This document shows, one piece after another, positions 56,192 to 64,000 of a stretch of 64,000 bases of DNA; within the stretch, counting starts at the first letter, position 1; each line of letters starts with the position of its first letter. The notes below the pieces were generated by a model, which saw nothing but the letters and a program-made list of their open reading frames with translations, was not told where the DNA came from and did no database searches. A program made the translations under genes and the position numbers. The DNA is from Apium graveolens (Eukaryota > Streptophyta > Magnoliopsida > Apiales > Apiaceae). The DNA lies in assembly GCF_009905375.1 (NCBI RefSeq), contig NC_133647.1, positions 46,310,506 through 46,374,505 of the forward strand. Reading direction: 5' to 3'.

Positions 56192-57317
56192 TGGCATCAT
56201 TGCACTCAGACTTAGTTAAATGTGCTAGGTTAGTGGTGATTACCTGATTACTGGATGAACTAACTTCTGTTTCATCTGATTTGGCCATTAGGGCTAGGCT
56301 GACATAGTTTGTTTCTTCATCTTCATCCAATCCATCTGCAGCCCAGTCATTTTCTTGTGTAATGAAAGCCCTTTCCTTTTGCTTGAGCAACTCAAAGTAT
56401 TTCTGCTTATAATCAACAGACTCAAACTTCTTTTTACCAGAGTCAGGCTTTCTGCACTCACTAGAAAAATGACACGCCAAGCCACACTTGAAACACTTGA
56501 ATTTAGACTTATAAACCATGTTTCTGTTTGACTTAGCTGCTCCAAAATTCTTCTTGAATTTGAGCTTGGAAAATCTCCTAGATATAAAAGCAAGATGCTC
56601 ATCTATGTCATCCATGTCATCTTGGCTCAACTGTTCTTCATTTTCAGCTCTAGCCCTTTACCCTTGCTTTCATAAACCCTTGAGTTTGATACAGATTCCA
56701 CATCTTCAACCTTCATCTCTTTTTCCTTTTCTTGCTTAGCAACTAGTGCAATGGATCCTCCTTTTTTCCTTCCTTTCTCCATCTTTTCATCTTTCTCTAT
56801 TTCAAGCTCATAGGTTTTTAGAATTGCATATAGTCTTTCCAAGGTGAATTCCTTGTAACTTGAGAGCATTCAGTAGCTTTTGAAATCTACTAAATATATC
56901 AGTGAGTGAATCACTTTCTTCACAGTGAAAATGCTCATATTGTTGAATCAAGAGCTGCATTTTGTTTTCTCTTACTTGCTCAGTTCCATCACAAATAATT
57001 TGAATTGTGTCCCAAATCTCTTTTGATGTTTTGCAGTTTATGATGTTGTCAAACATATCACCATTAAACAGTATGTTCATGGCCTTTTTATCTTTCCTGA
57101 CTTGTTCAATGTCTGGATCAGACCATTCATGTCTGGGCTTTGGAACTGATGGCTCATTTCTTGTAGCAGCTCTCATAGGAACATGAGGACCTCTCTCAAT
57201 GCAGTCCACATAAGCTTCGTCTTGAGAAAGAAGATGTAGGTGCATCTTCACCTTCATGTGGTGATAGTTGTCTTTGTCCAGAAATGGAATTTCCACTCCA
57301 ACATCCTTTCTGATCAT
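56187..57317 (-). pseudogene. gag: Copia 3 gag, 5' part (split by copia 4)
   Basis: Starts near 57317 (MIRKDVGVEIPFLDKDNYHHMKVKMHLHL). Seen: a UBN2-type gag domain with MQLLIQQYEHFHCEESDSLTDIFSRFQKLLNALKL (57317-56850), a frameshift near 56850 into EFTLERLYAILKTYELEI, another near 56630, and zinc knuckle CFKCGLACHFSSEC (CX2CX4HX4C). The sequence reads on across the copia 4 target site as CNDAIND-MSTELYHLRV, which confirms that copia 4 landed inside this gene. It closely matches the gag of element D at 63368-64000. Confidence 0.88.
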
Positions 57318-57360
57318 CTTGCTGATTGTGGTGATCTTTACACTCTTTATACTTCAAGAG

Positions 57361-57376
57361 CTAGCTCTGATACCAA
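57361..57376 (-). other. Primer binding site of copia 3 (initiator tRNA-Met)
   Basis: Minus strand TTGGTATCAGAGCTAG one base inside the 5' LTR end. Confidence 0.9.
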
Positions 57377-57377
57377 T

Positions 57378-58423
57378 TTTTATTCCCAAACAATGCAACA
57401 AGAATTACAGAAGGGGGGTTGAATGTAATTCTGGCTTCTTTTCTAATTTTAAGAATATTCTTACTTAATATATAATTGTGTTTGATTTTTCAAGAAGTGC
57501 GGAATGAAAGTAAAATAGAAATCAAAACACAAAGCAATAAAACACAAGGCTTTATAACTTTCTGGTGGATTTGAAATTATCCACCAGATACATATACATA
57601 TATATATATATAAAGATGAGAACTCTATGATACTTGAATAGCACACAGCTGCTTATAAGTTGAACAACAAGAACGACTAAGAAATTCTTTATAAATTTTG
57701 CTTTCTCTATTTCTCAAGTTTTTCTTTCTAACTTGGATACTTTTCAACTTGCTACTCCTGATTTATATATTACCAAGTTACATGATAGTAAGACAAGACA
57801 ATAAGACAAACTAAATCTCGTCTAATTTCATGATTCTATATTACTCTATCTAGCATCTTTGAATATCTTCAAAGTTGCATGGAAATGGTAATGCTTCTTT
57901 GGTCTCTAAGTCCTGCAATTAGGCTGCCACATTCCATTTGCAAACACCCGACGCATGTGACTATGTTGTCACTGTCAACTGCTCTTTTGAATTTATGATC
58001 ATCCATCAGGATTATTTTGGTCATCCATCGGGAGCCTTGTTGATTATCTATCGGGAGCCTTTATATATCATCCGTCGGGAGTCTTTCTGTCACTTGACTA
58101 TATTTCACTTATACAGAATTACAAGATATCTTATATTTATAATTAGCCAACCTATTCTGCATATCAATCTAGTAGTCAACATGACTCAAAAAATCCCACA
58201 ACATCTACTCAATTAAAACATTGTTGTTTGCAAAAATGTGCTAAGTACTTATTGTTACATAAGCTACACTCTCGATGGATGTTCAGAGGTCATCCGTCGG
58301 AACTATAAAGATCATCCGTCAGGACTATTGTAGAACATCCATCGAGAGCTACAAAAATATTAAGTTAAATCTACTAAGATATTTTTTTTAACTTATCATC
58401 AAGTTCACAACATATTCCTAACA
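57378..58423 (-). repeat. Right (5') LTR of copia 3
   Basis: 1046 bp; the terminal TGTTAT seen in the left LTR reads TTTTAT here, so the LTR end is mutated. Word clusters TCATCCGTCGG at about 58000-58085 and 58270-58350. Confidence 0.9.
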
Positions 58424-60098
58424 TTTTTGATTGAAGGCTCTTTTCTAGTTAGTTTTAGCTTTAGCCTGTCCAAAACCAACTTAACTGCTTCTACTTAGCT
58501 TTACTGTAACGCCCCAAATATGGGGTCAGGAATCTGAGTATTATATACTTAGGAGAATAACTTTTTTGATGATATACACCTTCTCATTTTAATTCACATT
58601 GGAATTTATTTACATAAAAATATTGCTAATATTCTCGGTAACTAAGCATATTGGCTTTACTTACAGTATTGCATAACAATTCCAAAATGCATGAATAGGA
58701 CATTCAGCGGAGCCCTTACTATACGATGATCAGTCGTATAACAGAATGTTATCATTGTTCTCTACTAGTAGAAGGACGACTTCCTTACTCCCGGTTGTCA
58801 CCCTGACCGCATTCGTGCTTTATATGCTTCCCCTTTCTCCTGGATATATTTTGCATACTTCGCATGTCCATCGGTATACATGGTACCTTCTCATGCGAAA
58901 ATAAATAGTAGTCTCCTCAGTACACAAAGTACTGGAGTCTACCCCTACTTGTCCTTTAATAATCCTTTCATGTATCTGGAACTTATATTGTTCCCCAAGC
59001 ATACTGCTTGTTGATAGGTACATACCGATATACATACATACTTCCGAGAATTTTTGGAGGAAGTATTATCATAATGTGAGTTGACCGTTGTCTACAGATA
59101 TATATTTAAGAGGGATTTTCTTTTGAAACTATCATCAAAATATTCAAAGAAAATCGAAATAACATTTTTCGAAGAATTGAAAGTACTTGAATGATTTTCT
59201 GAAATGCTGAAAAATATTGCAAAATAGGGTTTATGATTTCTTAATCATATAACATCCTTTAGTTAATATTTAATGAGTAAATAATAATCATTAATTAATC
59301 CTCAAATAATTCTCTTTTAAATGAACATTTGAAATAATATTCCTCAACAGAATTTAATAAAATTAATTAAATATTTAATAAAATGTATAATAATTGAAAT
59401 AATTCAATAATCGTCTATGAATACTTCTTCTTTTCAATGAATATTTAAAATAATATTCATCGATTAAATATATAATAATATGTAAGCTGAGGAAATACGA
59501 TCTTTAGAAATTGTTAAATAAAGTCCAAGGTATTTAATAAACCGTACAGGCATCGAGTCCCTTTCAGTATCTAATTTAATAATAAAATAGATAAAGAATT
59601 ATTAATCCCAAACGTATGCGGAATACTTCCGAGTTTTTAATAAATTATATCAGCCGACTCTCGGTCTAAAATATATAATACCACGCTACTCACTAGCGCT
59701 AACATTTTCAAATATAAACACCACTGGAATGCTTCCGAGTTTTTATCAACTTAAACCGACCAACTCTCAGTTTAAATATATTATTTCAAATCCGGTATTT
59801 TACTATACCAATTTAACAACAATTTCACTCCACAACATATCTCGATTTGTAAAAACATTTGAAACAGTATCATGCATATATTGTAGTTATTCAAAAAAAC
59901 AAGCGCAACACAATAGTTTTTTAAGTTTAGGGTTTGTAACTTTCCTGGAGTCCAAGATACGTTTTCCGACTTCCACCCGTTCCTGTTTTCTAATAAACCC
60001 ATATCATAATATTAATCAGTATTCATAATCCCATCGATGACTTATTTTACTAATAAGTGTAATACTTTACAATTTTTGATATTCGGTCGACTCAAAAT
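58424..60098. other. Unassigned AT-rich sequence right of copia 3
   Basis: It begins with the TSD TTTTT. TGTAACGCCCCAAATATGGGG at 58507 is like the terminus of a gypsy chromovirus LTR (minus-strand ...GGGGCGTTACA), which suggests part of an old minus-strand LTR running rightward, but I find no matching other end. ORFs of 71-99 aa here show no known motif. Confidence 0.4.
60094..60098. repeat. Left target site duplication of the solo LTR (AAAAT)
   Basis: AAAAT before TGAAGGG; repeated after CTAACA at 61582-61586. Confidence 0.75.
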
Positions 60099-61581
60099 TG
60101 AAGGGTTTCGAGTACATAAACGCAATGGAAATGATATAAAATTAAATTTAAACCAGAATAAAATCGAAACCCTACACAGGATCCATGCGAAAATAGATTA
60201 ATTTATAGTAAGAATCTTTTCCTTAAAGAAGCTTTAAGAGTTCATTAATGGAGGATTAGTGGAATTCTAAACCTTGTTGAATCACCACATATCCTGCTCT
60301 CGCTATCTACGCTCTACAGTAACCTCACGAACACTTTTCTTGAAGGATTGATGTGTACTAGCACCCGAAAACTCCATCTCTACCTCTCTTCCTCTTTCTC
60401 CTTGAACGGCTAAGGTTTTGTAAACCATGTATCCTTTTTTAATAAATCAACCCTCAAAGAGTTTTTATAGAGAGAAGAATGAGTTTTCTAATTATAATCT
60501 AATTATAATTAATACTAATCCAAATCCCAATTTATTATTCAATTAAGTCACACTTAATTATTTATTTAATTAATTAAGTCATACTTAATTAATATCATAA
60601 ATAAAACAAATTACGTATTTAATTTGAATTCATAATTTCAATTATTTTTCCTACAAGTGTTCTTTGTGTGTGACCCTGTAGGTTATTATTACATTAGCAA
60701 TAATTTTAATATATCATATTAAAATTATAAACAATGAGCGGCATCTAGTAATACATCATTACTACCCAAGTAATAATAATTAAATCGGTGATTAGATTAA
60801 AACTTTATGATAATGTACAATGTAATATAATCCCTTTAACCACATATTATAGATTAAACTAGAGGCATGTAATGTGTCATCCTCATCATAGTTTAATCCA
60901 GGTTTTCTTGATCAATGAGTAGACTATCATATCAAATCAACATTTGAGCGTGGCCACGCATTTCATAGTCTAGCTCACACAAGAGGCCAATAATATCACT
61001 CCTAAAATAGGAGGGTTAAATCTCATCTAGATCATTCATATTTCTCATACGATTCATAATATACCCAATGTCCATTTTTATCATTACCCGGTCAAGGATA
61101 ACTTTTAATGGAACCAAACTATATTAATTCTCGTATAGAAATATAATGACTTCAGGTCTAAGGACCATTACATCATTATCACTGTGAGAATAACTTATGA
61201 CACTATAAATATGTAGTATCTCACAACAGGTCAATCCAGCACCATGTATCTAATATATGTGTATATGTTTGGACTTTAGTATCACCATACCAATGATCAG
61301 TGAAATGTGATCATCAGTCAACAAACATACTAGCCTTAATGCATTATTATTATTTAGGAATATCGATATTATTCTCATAATCTCATTTCTAAGTCACGTA
61401 CTTAGAGATATAGAATTGCATATCAGATTCCAAGGACATTTATTAATCTAGCATTTATATCACAGTTAAATTAAGAATTAATAAATTACAAAAGGAATAA
61501 TCGATAGAACATAAATATTAATAATCTAAATGTCTTAAATCAAAACATCATCATGTTGTCTCCAAGGCACAAATACTAACA
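60099..61581 (-). repeat. Solo LTR of a copia-like family
   Basis: Plus-strand view TGAAGGGTTTCGAG...CAAATACTAACA, 1483 bp, flanked by AAAAT on both sides. No internal domain. Its plan resembles the copia 4 LTR (an AAACCATG/leader part, TTAATTAAGT runs, GTGTGACCCTGTAGGTT near 60671 against GTGTGACCCTGTAGGTT near 47537), so it is probably a related minus-strand family. A solo LTR arises by recombination between the two LTRs of a full element. Confidence 0.7.
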
Positions 61582-62272
61582 AAAATGACTATCAACCCTT
61601 GGTCGTAATGGACGGTCAGAATGGTCTCCTAGAGATGACTTTACCGAATATTACTATTACGCGACTCCTACTCCAACATTTTTAATAAATCGAAATATTA
61701 ATATTTAATACAAAACCACCTCAAGGATCTCTTTGAGTATCAGAAGAAATTATCATAAAAGTTTTGGCTTCAAAACACAGATTTAAATAAGTGGAAATCA
61801 TTATAAAGTTCAGTCAACAACAGAGTTTTACTATTCATGCCGCTTTCATTAAAATATTATTTTATCTCAAACCGTTAACTCAATCGACGCACAATTTTCG
61901 CGTGCACGATCTAGAAGATATTTAGAACAATTTACTTGAAAATATGTTTCTGGGCTGAGGGGTGAAATCCCGAAGCACCGGGTTTTATGCGGTAGTTGTA
62001 TTTGGTGTTCTCACTCCACGTGATCTCGGGTCCAACATTTTTATAAAATCGAAAAATCAATAGCTTGAGCTAAACTTTTCACAGGGGCTTAATGAACGTA
62101 TAACCCAGCTTTTGTTAAATTTTCATGAGTTTGAATTGTTAAAGTCGACCATTTATACTCTCAAAGTTGGTAATATGTAGCAGTTTTTAAAGTATAAGTC
62201 GCTTTTACTAAAACAGACTTAACATTCAAACCATAAATTAAAATCAAGCGAATCAAGCGCCTAATTGATCCT
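61582..62272. other. Unassigned sequence between the solo LTR and element D
   Basis: Begins with TSD AAAAT; AT-rich with a short GC-richer patch (about 61955-62035). Contiguous with 58424-60098 before the solo LTR's parent element inserted. No gene seen. Confidence 0.5.
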
Positions 62273-63306
62273 TGTGACAATCTTGTTGTGCATATGTTGT
62301 GTACTTGATGATTTCATAAACAAAACATCTAAGTAGATTTTACTTAGTGAAATTATGTAGCACTCGACGGATAAGAATTATAGTCCCGACGGATAACTCA
62401 TTATAGTCCCGACGGATGATTAACTTATTATCCATCGAGTGAGTAGCTTATGTAATAATAAGTTTGTAGCACAGGTATGTATGCACCTTTGTATAAAATC
62501 TGTAGTAGCATATAAGTCATGTTAACTTTAACTAGATATGCAGAATAGGTTGATTAATTGTACATAAGTGATGTCTTGTAATTCTGCATAAGTGAAATTG
62601 AGTCAAGTGCCAAAATAGCTACCGACGGATGATTAACAAAGCCATCGATGGATGATCAAATGACTATCAACGGATGTTTAATATAGCAGTCGACGGATGA
62701 TCAATTAAGCCATCAACGGATGTTCTGAAAGTCGACGGATGATCATATGAAAAATTCAAACAGCAGTTGAACAGTGAAAGCTGACACACAGCCGTCAAGA
62801 TGTATACAAACACACTGTGGAAGCCCATTAACTGGGTAATAGAGGACGAAAAGCAGCAAAGCTTAAGACCGATAGTTTTTATATTTGTTCAGTCTTTTTG
62901 ACTTTGTAATCTTGGTATAATATAAACCAAGAGTGTAGCAAATAGAAAAACAACTGAGATAGTTGAGAAACATAAAAACAGAGAAATCTTTGTAAGTAGA
63001 ATCATTAGCATTTCCTGTATTCTCAGTAGTTCAATTTGTAAGCAACTGTGAGCATTCATGCACACAGAGTCCTCTCGATATATTATATATATCTCTGGTG
63101 GAATTGTTTAAATCCACCAGAATGTTTTTAAAGACTCTTGTTTTTAATTACTTATGTTTTGATTCAATTAAGTTTCTATTCCGCATTGTGCTAATCAAAA
63201 CATTATATCTATATTCGAGTTGAACATTTTTATTTCGAGAAAAAGGTTCAATAATTCCATTCAACCCCCCTTCTGTAATTCTTGCTATATTGTTAAGGGA
63301 ATAACA
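62273..63306 (+). repeat. 5' LTR of element D
   Basis: Begins TGTGACAATCTTG and ends AAGGGAATAACA; 1034 bp, close to copia 3 (1035 bp). Carries two dense clusters of CGACGGATGA/CGACGGATAA (62365-62445 and 62620-62750) and the TATA palindrome CTTGGTATAATATAAACCAAG at 62911-62931. The left end is set by similarity and length; the TSD cannot be checked. Confidence 0.8.
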
Positions 63307-63320
63307 ATTGGTATCAGAGC
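63307..63320 (+). other. Primer binding site of element D (initiator tRNA-Met)
   Basis: ATTGGTATCAGAGC immediately after the LTR end. Confidence 0.92.
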
Positions 63321-63367
63321 AAGCTCTTAATCTACAAAGAGTTTAAAGATCAAAACAATTCAGCAAG

Positions 63368-64000
63368 ATGAACAAGAAAGATGTTGGAGTCAAGATTCCT
63401 TTTCTTGATAAAGATAATTACCATCATTGGAAGGTAAAGATGCATCTTCATATGCTTTCTCAAGATGAGGCCTATGTGGACTGCATATAAAGAGGCCCTC
63501 ATGTTCCAATGAGAGCTGCAACAGGAAACGAGCCATCTGTTCCAAAGCCAAGGCACGAATGGTCTGACCCTGATATTGAACAAGTCAGGAAGGATAAAAA
63601 GGCCATGAACATTCTGTTCAATGGAGTTGATGCAGACATGTTTGATAATATTATCAACTGTAACTGCCAAGGAAGTTTGGGACATAATACAGATAATTTA
63701 TGATGGCACTGAGCAAGTAAGAGAAAATAAAATGCAGCTCCTGATTCAGCAATATGAGCATTTTCACAATGAAGAAAGTGAGTCACTCACTGACATTTTT
63801 AGTAGATTCCAAGAACTACTAAATGCTCTTAAGTTGCATGGAAGAGTTTATCAGACTAAAGACTCCAATCTAAAATTTCTCAGATCTCTTCCAAAGGAAT
63901 GGAAGCCAATGACAGTCTCATTGAGAAACTCACAAGATTATAAGGAGTTTACTTTGGAGAGACTGTATGGAATTCTGAAGACCTATGAGCTTGAGATAGA
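63368..64000 (+). pseudogene. gag: Element D gag, 5' part (broken, cut by window end)
   Basis: ATG at 63368: MNKKDVGVKIPFLDKDNYHHWKVKMHLHMLSQ. TAA at 63488-63490 replaces the Glu codon of CIERGPH in copia 3. The frame continues with VPMRAATGNEPSVPKPRHEWSDPDIEQV to about 63660, where a one-base insertion in the stretch CAACTGTAACTGCC shifts the frame; the next frame reads TAKEVWDIIQIIYDGTEQVRENK through LKTYELEI to the window end. UBN2-type gag domain; it helps to read the damaged copia 3 gag. Confidence 0.85.

Larger units (their letters stand above)
35455..58423 (-). mobile_element. Copia 3: SIRE-like Ty1/copia retrotransposon, minus strand, carrying nested copia 4
   Basis: LTRs of 1035 bp (35455-36489) and 1046 bp (57378-58423), a tRNA-iMet PBS and a 5-bp TSD. 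On the minus strand: 5' LTR, gag (57317-56187 continuing at 46276-45111), pol (about 45070-41786), spacer, post-pol ORF (41248-36610), PPT, 3' LTR. Copia 4 is inserted in gag. Without copia 4 and the duplication it is about 13.1 kb. It is more decayed than copia 2, with frameshifts in every gene. Element D (62273 onward) is a close relative in the opposite orientation. Confidence 0.9.
62273..64000 (+). mobile_element. Element D: 5' end of a copia 3-family retrotransposon, plus strand
   Basis: LTR, PBS and gag start in order. Gag matches copia 3 gag at most positions. The element runs off the right edge of the window. Confidence 0.85.

Noticed and set aside
58820..59035. 71-aa minus-strand ORF near 59 kb
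   Set aside because: No motif, and not supported by neighbouring signals.
62365..62750. CRISPR-like array in the element D LTR
   Set aside because: The repeated units are only about 10-13 bp, irregularly spaced, imperfect and in both orientations, in a plant LTR.

Overview
The window is a block of nested LTR retrotransposons from a flowering plant, very probably a eudicot with a large repeat-rich genome. The reasons are Ty1/copia elements primed by initiator tRNA-Met (PBS TGGTATCAGAGC), a Ty3/gypsy Athila-type element with PBS TGGCGCCGCTGCCGGGGA, LTRs with TATA boxes, 5-bp target site duplications (TSDs) and AT-rich spacers. I recognise no ordinary single-copy host gene and no rRNA, tRNA, CRISPR array or bacterial operon. 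The species cannot be named from this sequence.

Layout. 1-2298: 3' end of a plus-strand copia element (A) with a post-pol ORF and a truncated 3' LTR. 2299-7074: a badly decayed gypsy (chromovirus/Tekay-like) body and its 1.5-kb 3' LTR. 7075-9267 plus 32941-33802: the post-pol ORF and 3' LTR of a second plus-strand copia element (B), cut in two by copia 2. Copia 2 (9268-32935, minus, TSD ATACT) is itself cut by an Athila element (12227-23446, plus, TSD GATTC). 33803-34412 holds older LTR fragments. Copia 3 (35455-58423, minus, TSD TTTTT) is interrupted in gag by copia 4 (46863-56186, minus, TSD ATTGA), whose left junction carries a 586-bp tandem duplication. 58424-62272 is unassigned sequence with one solo LTR (60099-61581, TSD AAAAT). 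62273-64000 is the 5' LTR and gag start of a plus-strand relative of copia 3 (D).

How the parts work. Each element encodes or once encoded Gag (RNA-binding coat), protease, reverse transcriptase/RNase H and integrase. A, B, copia 2, copia 3 and Athila also carry a large ORF after pol. In the copia elements it has one shared plan: a folded N-terminal domain beginning MAP, a Pro/Ser-rich linker, a coiled coil ending near DAKKGEK, a basic linker, a conserved block (LKLKG..ET..YY to GMD..L), copies of a TSDxAQV peptide in three of the four, and an alpha-helical C-terminal domain. All elements carry stops or frameshifts, so none looks autonomous as it stands.

Most interesting signals: (i) element-specific DNA words (TCATCCGTCGG/CCGACGGATGA in the copia 3 family; ATCAGAACTTA/TAAGTTCTGAT in the copia 2 family) scattered through LTRs, spacers and coding regions, and read in different frames and on both strands; (ii) four copies of a 16-bp palindrome in each Athila LTR and four more just upstream of its post-pol ORF, each set followed by a TATA box; (iii) promoter-like TATA plus pyrimidine-rich leaders before post-pol ORFs in unrelated elements; (iv) the inner Athila shows more LTR divergence than the element that contains it, an excess carried by transitions.
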